This document shows positions 1 to 10,790 of a DNA stretch of 64,000 nt, one piece after another. Numbering within the stretch: the stretch's first letter is position 1; each line of letters begins with the position of its first letter. The notes under the pieces are model-generated. The model made no database searches, was not told where the DNA came from, and saw only the letters and a program-made list of their open reading frames with translations. The stretch lies in assembly GCF_000224145.3 (NCBI RefSeq), contig NC_020175.2, positions 2,928,381 to 2,992,380 of the forward strand, read 5' to 3'. A program made the position numbers and the translations under genes. The stretch is from Ciona intestinalis. Its lineage: Eukaryota; Chordata; Ascidiacea; Phlebobranchia; Cionidae.

Positions 1-140
1 TTGGTNACAGGTATAGGGCGTAGGACACAGTCTACAGACACTCGAAGTGAACCCCCGTTTTGCACAAGTAACCTAATGCAGTAACCATTCAAGTATGCCA
101 GATATGTTCTTAAAGTTAACCTTAACTACTTTATTTTTAG

Positions 141-315
141 AGCAATGCCTCAGTTGAGAGAAAGCACACCAAATCTAGCTTCCGTTATGCGTTTCCTTAA
201 GGCAGAAGACATTGCAGATTCTGTGTTGCATGCATTGCAAGCCCCGCCACATGTGGATATCAACGAAATTATAGTTCGGCCGACAGATGATTTCTCTAAA
301 CGCACAAAAACCTAA
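141..315 (+). CDS. DHRS11-like SDR gene 1, last exon only (partial)
   Basis: This is the C-terminal exon of a short-chain dehydrogenase/reductase whose earlier exons lie outside the window. The acceptor is ttatttttag|a. The exon enters with one base completing a split codon, exactly as in the six downstream paralogues. It encodes the family tail: KAEDIADSVLHALQAP, then HVDINEIIVRP, then a short polar end and a TAA stop. Human DHRS11 has the equivalent stretch (LKPEDVAEAVIYVLS, then a QMRP tail). AATAAA-type signals follow near 543 and 627. The catalytic exons cannot be seen, so activity cannot be judged. Confidence 0.85.
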
Positions 316-1710
316 GCTAAACCTCAACAGACTGTACTGTTTTAATCACAACCGTATGCTCTGTAATTATAGATCATTAATTCGTATTCATAATCGCTCT
401 GTTGCTAATAAATTGCATCTTTTTTACTCTTTTAATGATTTTTGCACTACCTTCACCGTGTACAGGCAATAAATTGTATGTTTATGGTTGATTTATTGTC
501 ATGGTATGTATACATCATGCTAAAGCTAAACTATAGATTGAGGAATAAAATTGTTTTAAATTGAATAAATTATGTAGTTAAACCGTGGGTTTTATAACTG
601 TTAGATAGACATTTTATAAATTGCTTAAATAAAGTTATTTTTAGGATTTTATCAGCTTATTCGTAAGCTAAGGAATAGTTTATTAAGTATTCAATGTTTT
701 GTATAGATATTATTAGATTGGGAAGCACTAGAAGCTTGATCTAATAATTTCGTGTTTAGACAATGCTTGTAAAAATAAAGCAATCTACCAGTCTGCAGAA
801 TATGGCAATTTTAGACGATATCTTGCAAGTGCAAGATAGTTATGTTATGCATGTGCGCGTGCTATTAATAAAAATAGGGGTGCCTACCAAAAAAGTACAT
901 TTAAAAATTTCAATAAGAAATCCTACATAATTGAATACATATTTGGTTCATAGTTTAATTAAGACAAACTATGGTGTGCATAACCAAAGTTTTTACACAA
1001 AAATGGCCCATTCACCTACCATAGCATACTCTGCAGACTGGGCTATCTATATTGATTAGTGAAGTGTAATGCACCCTTTCTTAATGGGTTTCCAGTTGAC
1101 CATGGTGGCTACAAATGTTAATTGGGCGGCCACGGGCAAATCTTTGCTTACGGCTTGTTTTTAGATGCCAATTTCTGTAAAGTGTAAATTAAAAACTATA
1201 AATCTGGAACAAGGTGTATAAAATATATCTGCCATAGTATAACAACTATCGTTGCCATGTCCAACCGGAATAAATTTAGTTTAAAAGGCAGAACTGTTTT
1301 TAAATTTAGTTTAAAAGGCAGAACCGTCTTTTTATTAATCACTTTACAATAGATACTCTGATACAGCGCCGTAGGCTATTAGAGTATTTATGATTTACCA
1401 TTAAACGTGTCCATTTATTAGAGCTTTGTTCTCTTATTAAATTTAAAGACCACACAATGCATAGCGATGAAAAAGTTAATTCCAAAAATATTAATGTTCT
1501 AATCTAATAAATAGAAGACATAACGATAGCAGTCATAGCAAAGTTACAAATTCTGACAACAAATTACCCAGTGAACATGTTTCTGACGTAACGGGACTTC
1601 CCCACTATGAAAACATGCTGATGAAGCATTTTCAATTATTGCCGCAAACGAAGGTTGTTGTAATTTGATCGCGTTACTTGTTGGTCGTTGGCCACAAATC
1701 CGGACAACAC
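316..1710. other. intergenic, AT-rich, no gene seen
   Basis: I see no supported gene. There is a short direct repeat near 1276-1326 (taaatttagtttaaaaggca twice). The 61-codon open frame at 287-472 is a shadow of the SDR exon and its 3' UTR. Confidence 0.6.
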
Positions 1711-2091
1711 TAAAAGGAGGGATGGAGGGACGGGGGGACGGAGGGAAACTGAGTACTAAAAGGAGGAAAGGGAGGGACGGAGGGAAAATACCGTTACTAA
1801 AAGGAGGGAAGGAAGCAAAATGGAGGGACGGAGGGAAACAATAATTCCTTTGCTTAAACCTATGGGCGGAGGGAAACTATTTTTTACCCAAAATAAGTGG
1901 AGGGACGTTCACTCAAAATAAGTGGAGGGACAGAGGGAAATGGTGGAGGGACGGAGGGAAACTGGTGGAGGGATGGAGGGAAACTATTTTTCACTCAAAA
2001 TAAGTGGAGGGACAGAGGGAAATGGTGGAGGGACGGAGGGAAACTGGTGGAGGGATGGAGGGAAACTATTTTTCACTCAAAATAAGTGGAG
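1711..2091. repeat. G-rich minisatellite (GGAGGGA family)
   Basis: Repeated ggagggacggagggaaa blocks run up to the assembly gap. Near the gap they form a higher-order unit of about 82 bp (compare 1920 with 2002) that alternates GGAGGGA blocks with ctatttttcactcaaaat. The G-rich strand has many GGG runs. Open frames across it are repeat artefacts. Confidence 0.9.
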
Positions 2092-2141
2092 NNNNNNNNN
2101 NNNNNNNNNNNNNNNNNNNNNNNNNNNNNNNNNNNNNNNNN
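2092..2141. other. assembly gap (50 N) inside the minisatellite/SINE
   Basis: A run of N. The minisatellite enters from the left and a SINE 3' portion leaves on the right, so the real gap size is unknown. Confidence 0.99.
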
Positions 2142-2292
2142 CATAAAAAAATGAAAAAAATCCAAAAAAAATAATCACCCACAAAGTAACATACATGGTA
2201 ACTCGTAAGCTGGCACGAGGTGTTTAACCCGTGTGATTACGACTGTCGTTTTCCGGCCACGCGAGGATAAAGTAAGTTACATTCATTCCTTC
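2142..2292 (+). mobile_element. tRNA-derived SINE, 3' portion
   Basis: It contains the family 3' body (aatcacccacaaagtaacat, ggtaactcgtaagctggcac, gaggataaagtaagtta) and ends in a cattcattc tail. Its end lies about 55 bp before the start codon of SDR gene 2. Confidence 0.8.
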
Positions 2293-2346
2293 AGATGGTT
2301 ACAGTATATTCCTGTAGGTTACAATATATTAAGCAATTAAGGTAAC

Positions 2347-3509
2347 ATGGATAGGTGGATAGGTAAAGTTGCTGTTGTGACCGGTGCCTCTGCTGGCATT
2401 GGTGAAGCAATTGTTAAAAAGTTGGTCAGTCATGGAATGAAAGTAGTTGGTTGTGCAAGAAATGAGGAAAAACTGAAACAAATTGCATCGGAAATCAACG
2501 GGAAGGGTCAAGGGGAGATGTTCCCTTTCAAATGTGATGTAAAAGAAGAAACACAAATTTTAGAAATGTTTAAATTTGTGAAAGAGAAATTTGAAACTGT
2601 GCATGTGATGGTTAATAATGCTGGGTTGGGTTCAAAGGCACCTTTAATGTCAGGTAAAACTGAGGTGATTACAAATTGAGATATAGGTCTTATATCTAGA
2701 ACACAAATTAAATACAGCCATTTAGGAATGGAAAAACATGCTTTATGTTAATGTTCTTGGGTTGTCAATTTGCACACGAGAAGCGATTCAATTGATGAAG
2801 GCAACTAATGTAGATGATGGTCATGTAATTAACATAAACAGCATGTCTGGTCATAGAGTTGCATATAAAGCATTTTATTCAGCAACCAAGTTTGCTGTGA
2901 CTGCCTTGACTGAAGGAACAAGGAAAGAGCTGCGTGAAATAGACTCTCAAATCAGAGTCACTTCTATTTCGCCAGGTGTTGTTAAAACTGAATTTGGAAG
3001 CAGGTAGCTGCAACATTTGAATGCTATATTATATGTTTTGCTGGAAGTTCGTGCTGTTTATAAAAAATAGCCAGATGTCTAGTACTTGTACCATAACAAA
3101 TAAAAATTGTTTATAGTAATGATCTTCAAATCCAAACCCTTTTTTTGTATGGTCAGTTCTCAGTTGGTTGTATTTGTTTTAAATTCTAAAAAATCTCATA
3201 ATATATATTGTACGAGATAAATTCATTCAATAAGGAGTCAGTATGTCTGCAATTTTTGTAGATAGTTTTTGTAAATAAAGTAGCTACTCTCAAATATTGT
3301 AAGTTTCTTGTTACAGACTAATGTTTTACTAATTTCAAATTTTTTTTTTGTTAATTAGAATCGACACAAAGACTCCAGGTTCTTCTTACCCATATATGGA
3401 GACGGTATATGTTGAGGATATTGCCGATAGTGTGTTGTATGTCCTGCAAGCCCCATCTCATGTTGATGTTAACGAAATTTACATACGTCCAACACTTCAA
3501 AAGATATAA
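2347..3509 (+). CDS. DHRS11-like SDR gene 2
   Basis: Classical NAD(P)-dependent short-chain dehydrogenase/reductase, 248 aa, expected to be cytosolic. By homology with DHRS11 it would reduce keto groups of steroids or other carbonyl compounds; the substrate is unknown. Coding exons are 2347-2664, 2726-3003 and 3359-3509, joined in phase 0 and phase 2. Visible motifs: cofactor-binding TGASAGIG (residues 12-19), NNAG (90-93), catalytic Asn115, Ser145, Tyr157 and Lys161 (FYSATK), and SPGVVKTEF after strand 6. The closest recognisable relative is human DHRS11 (shared SICTREA, VDDGH, NINSMSGHRV, FYSATK). The start is chosen because MDRW aligns with MERW of DHRS11 and is shared by the paralogues. 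A uORF could begin at 2295 if the cag just before it is used as an acceptor. Confidence 0.92.
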
Positions 3510-3748
3510 TTTCTCGATAAATTGAATGCAATTGTAAATTTGAATGTAACAACAAAGTGTTAAAGGGGCAACAGTCGACCGTTGCTTACGGCTTTTGTTA
3601 ATATATTGATGCAGCTGGTTATCATAGGGTGTTGAATTTGTGTAATCTTGGCTAGATTATGTTTAAATCGTTTTTAAAAAGGTTTTTTTTTGCAAAGATG
3701 TTCCGTAAAAACTCTATTATTCTGTTACTTCTGCTACCAGGCATGGTA

Positions 3749-3926
3749 CAAACAATATATCAGTGGCTCATCTGGTATAAAAACGTATAGTGTATGTCCA
3801 AAGTTTCGTCTGCCATACGGCGAGACTTCATCAGGGAAATGAATGAAGTCTCGTCGTATGGCAGACGAAACGTTGGAAATACACTATACGTTTTTATACC
3901 AGATGAGCTACTGATATATTGTTTAA
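3749..3926. repeat. long near-perfect foldback (hairpin) element
   Basis: The left arm (about 3750-3831) and right arm (about 3843-3924) are inverted copies of about 82 bp with only about four mismatches, separated by an 11-bp loop. The arms start and end aaacaatatatcag / ctgatatattgttt. It lies between SDR genes 2 and 3. The reverse strand of the left arm reads CTGATGA, then a stem GTCT...AGAC, then GAAAC, which resembles a hammerhead-ribozyme core. The open frame over it is not a gene. Confidence 0.9.
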
Positions 3927-4197
3927 ACTCTATTATGTTGCTATTAATGGGTATAAATTGTGGTATTTATGGCAAACATTTCTTTAGACGTTAAATATTT
4001 ACACAAATGTTGCTCCGTCAGCATTACCTATATATATATAATTTCCTCTTCTCTTTTTATGCCATGCAGTATTTTACCGGTTTGCAGTAAATGCAAACTT
4101 GTTTTAGCTTGTGCTAACCAACACAGACAAAAAAGCTATATTTTATTGCTTTTGTTTATTAACTAAAGTTACTAAACTAAATTTGTTACTAAACATC

Positions 4198-4385
4198 CTA
4201 GTGGTCACTAATGGGTTGTTCAAATTATCAGCCACACATAAAAAATAAACTTAATCACCTACAAAGTAACATACTTGGTAACTCAAGCTCGTAAGCTGGC
4301 ACGATGTGTATGAACACCTGTGTTATAATTAACGATTGTTTTTTTCTGGCAATGCAAGTATAAAGTAAGTTATATTTATTCATTT
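4198..4385 (+). mobile_element. tRNA-derived SINE, 3' two-thirds
   Basis: It begins at agtggtcactaatgggttgt and continues through the shared body (aactcaagctcgtaagctgg) to ataaagtaagtta with an attcatt tail. It ends about 50 bp upstream of the start of SDR gene 3. Confidence 0.8.
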
Positions 4386-4432
4386 TTATGTCTTTTCATT
4401 TAAGCAATTTTCAGTTGTTAGGAATTGTATAA

Positions 4433-6059
4433 ATGATGGATAGGTGGTCTGGTAAAGTTGCTATCGTCACTGGAGGCTATGAAGGCATTGGTGGAGCAAC
4501 TGTTAAAAAGTTGGTCAGTCATGGAATGAAAGTGGTTGGTTGTGCAAGAAATGAGGAAAAACTGAAACAAATTGCATCGGAAATCAACGGGAAGGGTCAA
4601 GGAGAGATGTTCCCTTTCAAATGTGATGTCACAGATGAATCCAACATTCTAGAAATGTTTAAATTTGTGAAGGAAAAGTTTGGAGCAGTACATCTGCTGG
4701 TTAATAATGCTGGGATAGCATTTGATTCTCCAATATCATCGGGAGACTCACAGGTAGACAGTGTATTTTATTCAACTTTAGGTAAATTACATTTTATGTA
4801 TTACCTTTTACTCATGTTCAAATATCCTAATCGTGTTTAAACAATTAACAACAGTATATAGGAGTCGTAAGGATACGGTTTTATATTTTCATAAATGTTC
4901 TTTGTTTACTGCCAAATGGGACAACAAAATAGAATAAAAGGTGTCTTATCTTCTCCCACCCTACTTTTGTTCTTAGTCCCGCACCATTTTAACCTCTACT
5001 TTAAAAACATAAAATGTTGTGAAATTATTCATATATTATACAGATACATCTTGTATATTCATTATTTTATTTTACTGATATCAAAACTTAAAACAATAAG
5101 AATTTTTCCAAAACTGTAAACCTGCATTTTGTAGCAAAAATTACTAAACTGTTTATTTATGTGGTTAAAGAAATGGAAGAGAATCTTGGACACCAATGTT
5201 CTTGGTCTCAGCATCTGTTCCCGTGAAGCAGTACAACTAATGAAAGAGACTGGAGTCGACGATGGGCATATAGTTAATATCAACAGTGTGGCTGGTCACA
5301 GGGTAGTGGACAAGCCAATGTATGCTGCATCTAAGTTTGCAGTCACTGCTCTTACTGAAGGTCTAAGAAAGGAGCTTCGTTCTGCAAATACTCATATTCG
5401 TACAACTTCAATTTCACCAGGCTATGTCAAAACGGAAATTTTTCACAAGTAAGAAAATTGTAGAAAATTATGTCAAATTTTTTGGCGATGCAGTTATAAC
5501 TACTGTGAATTTTATGTGTTAATTACATGTTACATCACTGCTAACTTCTTAAACACCTATGTATATGTCTATATACATGCATGAAATAAAGAATCTTGCA
5601 TCTGCTATTCCTATAAACAGCGTTGTTAGGCTTCGGAGATAAGTTTTTTAAATTTTTGTTTAAGGTCTCGGCATTTTTTTGCTTAGTTTAACTAGGTCTC
5701 TGTTTGTTAACAAAACCGGTGGTAAAAGCAAACAAATTATATATAGTGAAAAGTGGTTGCAATTTTCTGCGAGTCTCCAGGACAGTTACAGTGTATATCC
5801 TAAGCTTTTATTTTAGTGCAAGTTTTTGTCATTATAATATGTATAAAAAGCGCAGTTTCAATTTAAAAAAAATACATTTTCCATATATATTTTGTTTAGA
5901 ATTTACCCAGACGACACTGAACGCGTCGAAAAATTGCTGAAATCTGTTAAATGCTTGGAAGGTGAAGATATTGCTGATGCTGTGCTGTATGCAGTGTCCG
6001 CACCTGCTCATGTTGATATTAATGAGATTATCATACGACCTGTTGAGCAAGCCTTGTAA
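4433..6059 (+). CDS. DHRS11-like SDR gene 3
   Basis: Classical SDR oxidoreductase of 252 aa. Exons are 4433-4753, 5171-5448 and 5900-6059. Two ATGs are adjacent (4433, 4436); the second matches the MDRW start of the paralogues. The cofactor motif is TGGYEGIG, whereas most copies have TGASxGIG. NNAG is present, as are Ser in NINSVAG and catalytic Tyr/Lys in MYAASK. Exon 2 begins with KWKRIL and is closest to gene 7. The middle of exon 1 is almost base-identical to the other copies although exons 2 and 3 have diverged. A MITE fragment lies in intron 1. Substrate unknown; assignment to the DHRS11-like group is by shared motifs. Confidence 0.92.
4817..4966 (-). mobile_element. TAGTAGGGTGG MITE, fragment
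   Basis: It shows the internal sequence caaatatcctaatcgtgttt and the terminal gtgtct...ctcccaccctac. It lies in intron 1 of SDR gene 3; one end is missing. Confidence 0.8.
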
Positions 6060-7380
6060 ATGATTGCGGTCCTACGACCCTACATGCCAGAGCACTTTTG
6101 ATTTAGCTTTAATTGGCCAATTTCCCCATAAGTGTCAAACATCTTTATTAATGAATATATATATATTTTTTTTTCTTATAAACGTTTTTTCTCTATATAT
6201 CACAAACTAATTGATAAAACTGGATCTGTATAAATCCAAACAACTAATTGATGAAACTGGATAATTGTTAAACGTAGTTTCGAATGCTGTGATTTATGTA
6301 GTGTTTGTAGGAATTTGTAATCAGTTTTTATTATCTTGCCTGTCTCTGTTATCACATGAAGGTATGTTACATGAAATTCATTTTTTGCATGATAAATTTA
6401 CTGTGAAAATTCTTCTTATATTAAATTACCAGTTTTCGAAATAGTTTTTGAACTCTTAGAAACATATATTTTGTATTTGAATATTCACAAGTATCACATT
6501 TTTTTCTGAAATATTGTATGCACATTAAATCATTTAATCAAAAATCTGCATTTACAAGATATTTATAATAATTTTTAATGAACTGCATTCCTGTAATTTA
6601 TACGTTTGTGTTGGTGTACTTTACAGTTAATTTTAATAACATATAGGGTGCTTAAAAAGCCACATTGTAATTCATGTTGTTTTTTTGAGTATGGTCATTT
6701 TTTTTATTGAAAAAAAAAATGTGTCTGAAACTGCTCTTGCATGCTAAAGGGTAACTAATTTATGGCTGTGATAAGTTCACTAAATCTGGTTCTAATTTAG
6801 GACTTATATTGTTGGTTTGTTCTTCGATTATAACAAACTATACGAAATGTTACTAAATACGCAGCGTACAAAAATTGAAGCCAACTAATAGTATACCAAT
6901 GAGATAATATTTTGCCCATATCTTTATTGGGGCTAATACCAATATTGGCATTATTTTGTACGGGTGAGGCTCTTGTCAAGGACCTGGGATTTAGGTAACA
7001 TTTGGCCCAATACCCTAACACCCTAAAAGCCCATTTAAGTCCTTTGTGCTTCCAGTGCCGCGACACCACACTCAGACGCATAAAATACTGGCATTAGCAC
7101 TAATACCAATATTGGCATGATAAATAAAAAAAACTCCATTTAAAAAAACACTGCTGTTGCTGTGTATTAAAGAAATATTTCTATTATTGGCATACCATTA
7201 GTTTTGTTTCATTTTTGTTTGCTGCATATGTAGTAGCACTTGGTGGTGGTACTCTATATAACTGTATAGCTTTTAACTTACTATGTACTATCTGTAAGTT
7301 ACAATATATTCCCGTTTGCACTAGATAAATGTAGTGTAATATTTTAAGTAGAGTGTGAGTGTTTATTATAACTATGTGTA
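6060..7380. other. intergenic, AT-rich, no gene seen
   Basis: No supported exon. A stretch at about 6950-7080 (ggacctgggatttaggtaac, tttggcccaa) weakly resembles 28582-28660 (ggacctaggattcgggtc, ttggcccaat), so it may be a further old SINE family. Confidence 0.4.
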
Positions 7381-7409
7381 TTCTAATTCTGGTGAAGTGT
7401 AGGGTAAAA

Positions 7410-8924
7410 ATGGATAGGTGGTTAGGTAAAGTTGCCGTTGTGACTGGTGCCTCTGTTGGAATTGGTGAAGCAATCGTTAAAAAGTTGGTTGGTCATGGAA
7501 TGAAAGTAGTTGGTTGTGCAAGAAATGAGGAAAAACTGAAGCAAATTGCATCGGAAATCAACGGGAAGGGTCAAGGGGAGATGTTCCCTTTCAAATGTGA
7601 TGTAAAGGAAGAAACACAAATTTTAGAAATGTTTAAATTTGTTAAGCAGAGCTTGGGCAGTTGCCATGTTTTAGTTAATAATGCTGGATTGGGACACAGA
7701 GCATCACTGTTGTCTGGCAAAACAGAGGTACTGAATTAGGAAAAGTGTGTTTCAGTTAATAATTTAGTTTCGTTATTATACAAAATACAACTATACTAAA
7801 ACTTTTAAAAAGTAGCCATTCAAATAAAGCCAATTTATGTTTTTTTTTTATCTGTATTTAAGATATTTTGTTATAATAATAACTTTATTTGTCCCGATTA
7901 CGGTAGCTAAGATTTAGAAACATTTAAAACGAAAAAAAGGATATATCAACAAAAAACAGTAATTAAAACACGCTTGCAGTAAAAAAATTTTTTGGAAGAA
8001 AATAAGTGAAACTAGTACTACATACACCTAGCAGACAAACAAGCCATTTATGTAAAATTAATATCAAGTAGGTCTTCTAATAGAAACAAAACTGCGTAAA
8101 ACCATGACCAGTACTACGTCTGATTTATTGTTGCAGCAATGGAAAGAAATGCTTGATGTTAATGTTCTTGGGTTGTCAATTTGCACACGAGAAGCGATTC
8201 AATTGATGAAGGCAACTAATGTAGATGATGGTCACGTAATTAACATAAACAGCATGTCTGGTCATAGAGTGTCAGGCATGATTTTCTATTCTGCAACCAA
8301 GTTTGCTGTGACTGCCTTGACTGAAGGAACAAGGAAAGAGCTGCGTGAAATAGACTCTCAAATAAGAGTCACTGCTATTTCGCCAGGAGTGGTGGAGACA
8401 GAATTTGCATACAGGTAAAAGTAATGAAGTAATTTTTATACCTAAGTGCTGGATGTTTTATTACTGTTTTTACAGTACATCTTTTAGTAGCAACATATTT
8501 GAAAATAACTTTTAAAGTCCGGCGCAGTAGCACAGTTGGAGGTAATAGGTTCAAGACCCGACGCTGGTACCATTTTCGGCAAATATGTCCCTAGGCAAGA
8601 CACTTTGCAGCAATTGCTCTAATCCAGTGGTCACTAATGGGTTGTCCAAATTAACTATTAAATTTGGATGTATCTCTAATTAGTGTATGTTTAAAACCAA
8701 TTTACTCCAATATTAAACAAGCTACTACAATAGTATAAACAATTTTAAATTATTTTTATTTTAGATGCAACATAGCTGATCCAACGAGAGCCAAAGATTT
8801 GTATTCTAGTATGGATTGTATAAAATCTGAAGACATAGCAGATTCTGTTGTGTTTGCTTTGCAAGCTCCACCCCATATGGATGTAAATGACATTCATATT
8901 CGACCTACACAACAGAAAATGTAA
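7410..8924 (+). CDS. DHRS11-like SDR gene 4
   Basis: Classical SDR of 251 aa. Exons are 7410-7727, 8137-8414 and 8765-8924. The start at 7410 gives MDRWLGK like the paralogues. An in-frame ATG at 7359 exists, but the intervening gtgtag|ggtaaaaATG looks like a splice acceptor, so I prefer 7410. Motifs: [19 protein letters not shown] and catalytic FYSATK. The loop before the Tyr is HRVSGMI, different from genes 2 and 5, although the flanking DNA is nearly identical. It ends SPGVVETEF, then a DIADSVVFALQAPP tail. Only about 190 bp separate its stop from the start of gene 5. Confidence 0.92.
7862..8065 (-). mobile_element. non-LTR element 3' tail (CGAAGAGACAAATAAA family)
   Basis: Reversed copy of the sequence seen at 28320-28530: ataataactttatttgtccc at the tail end, then cggtagctaagat and aaaacacgcttgcagt, and aacaagccatttatg at the far end. 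The (TTA)n tail suggests a non-LTR retroposon. It sits in intron 1 of SDR gene 4. Confidence 0.7.
8517..8672 (+). mobile_element. tRNA-derived SINE, 5' portion
   Basis: It has the SINE head (ggcgcagtagcacagttgg), a box-B-like ggttcaagacccgacgctgg, and gtggtcactaatgggttgtc, in intron 2 of SDR gene 4. The 3' body is missing. Confidence 0.75.
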
Positions 8925-9114
8925 AATCGATTTGGTGGATGAAATATATCATATATATGTGCGATAATTCTTCAGACAATTGAAATTTGTAACACTTTGT
9001 ACTTTATTTGCTTATATTTATTCCATTCGCATGTTTTTAAAATGCAAAACATACAATCGTGTTCTGAGTACTTTACTTGAATTCAATAACTGCTGATTTC
9101 AGAGACTAATAAAA

Positions 9115-10790
9115 ATGGATAGGTGGATAGGTAAAGTTGCTGTTGTGACCGGTGCCTCTTCCGGTATCGGTGAAAAGATTGCTATAAAGTTGGTCAGTCA
9201 TGGAATGAAAGTGGTTGGTTGTGCAAGAAATCAGGAAAAACTGAAACAAATTGCATCGGAAATCAACGAAAAGGGTCAAGGGGAGATGTTCCCTTTCAAA
9301 TGTGATCTAAAAGAAGAATTACAAATTTTAGAAATGTTTAAATTTGTGAAGGAAAAATTTGGAACCATGCATGTGATGGTTAATAATGCTGGGTTAGGTC
9401 ACTTCACATCATTAACGTCTGGAAAAACTGAGGTTTGTGCTTGTAGTAACAAATTAAAATGATGTAAGCTCTGAACTTGGCATATTAAAACCCAGTGTTT
9501 GTTCAAATGAATGTAACATGCTTATCCACTTGTGGTGGCCAATTAACTTATAACATTATCTGGTGCTGTGGCACAGTTGGTTAGCGGGCCTGTCTCTAAT
9601 CCACAGGTATTGGGTTCAAGGCTTGTCGCTGCTCCCATTGTGGGCGTATGTGTCCATGAACAAGACACTTAATGGCAATTACTTCAACTCAGGTCACTGA
9701 TGAGATGTCTAAATTGTAACTCGTAAGCTGGTACGAGGTGTATGCAACAGAACACCGCTGTTTAAACGACTGTCTTTTCGGGCCAAGCGACGTTGAATCA
9801 AGTTACATTAAATTAACATAGCTGTTCAGTGTAAGTCTAAAGGAAATTATTAAACACCTGTAGCACTGTGCCACATGAAACTTTTAACCTCTAACCTTGA
9901 GACTTATCTTGTTTAATGAAATGGATTTTAATGCAGTGGTTACTACCGATATTTGCATTGAATTTTTTTAAGACCAATAGTTATTTTCCAGCAATGGAAA
10001 GAAATGCTTGATGTTAATGTTCTTGGGTTGTCAATTTGCACACGAGAAGCGATTCAATTGATGAAGGAAACTAATGTAGATGACGGTCATGTAATTAACA
10101 TAAACAGCATGTCTGGTCATAGACTGTCAATTCTAAATTTCTATTCCGCAACCAAGTTTGCTGTGACTGCTTTGACTGAGGGAACAAGGAAAGAATTGCG
10201 TGAAACAGACTCTCAAATCAAGGTTACTGCCATTTCACCTGCATTGGTAAAAACCAACTTCAATTACAGGTGATTTCATTAATTTTCTTTGACAAAGCAA
10301 TTGTGTGCGTAATTTAGCTACAGGTTCATATTCAGTTTTTTTGAAATTTGGAATATGTTTTAATTATGTGGCCTGGTAATGGGCCAATCGTGGCCTAAAT
10401 CCTAGGGCCCATGGCGCGCTACCCGGGGGACCTCACCCACATAGAATAGAATTATGTGGCCTTGTAAATTTTACGCTGTTAATTTAAAAAAAATAGGTAT
10501 TACATTGTGAAATGTATGATAAACCATATGCCCTAAAGTTTTTAAAGTTATCCTGATAAGTGTTTGGTCAGCTTTAGCGGTAAGTTTAAAAAGTTGCATC
10601 TTTTCAATACTATTAATATTTTGAACACAGAGTTTATCCGGATGATCCAGATCGGGCAACAACGCGCTATGCGAGCATGGAATGTCTTAAACCAGATGAC
10701 ATAGCAGATTCCGTCCTCTTTGCATTGCAAGCTCCACCACATATGGATGTAAATGATATTTACATTCGCCCCACACAACAGAAGTCATAA
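9115..10790 (+). CDS. DHRS11-like SDR gene 5
   Basis: Classical SDR of 251 aa. Exons are 9115-9432, 9992-10269 and 10631-10790. Motifs: TGASSGIG, NNAG, NINSMSG and FYSATK. The pre-Tyr loop reads HRLSILN. The usually conserved SPG after strand 6 is SPALVKTN here, so the Gly of the PG cofactor motif is replaced by Ala. The start is preceded by a good unpaired acceptor (ctgatttcag|agactaataaaaATG), consistent with SL trans-splicing or a 5'-UTR intron. A SINE lies in intron 1. Exon 3 is repeated at 11605-11764 beyond the assembly gap, probably as a second haplotype. Confidence 0.92.
9555..9810 (+). mobile_element. tRNA-derived SINE, near full length
   Basis: The head gtggcacagttggttagcgg resembles a tRNA A box and tgggttcaaggc a B box. 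The body follows (aactcgtaagctggtacgag) and the end is gccaagcgacgttgaatcaagtta. It lies in intron 1 of SDR gene 5. Confidence 0.85.

Noticed and set aside
1897-2146. Two long frames rich in Gly, Glu and Arg
   Set aside because: They are translations of the GGAGGGA minisatellite and run into the assembly gap.
3794-3994. 66-codon forward frame over the foldback
   Set aside because: It reads through the hairpin arms and loop; no coding signal beyond absence of stops.
8517-8600. tRNA-like sequence at this and other SINE heads
   Set aside because: Box A/B similarity only; no cloverleaf can be drawn, unlike the intact tRNA-Ile at 33915.
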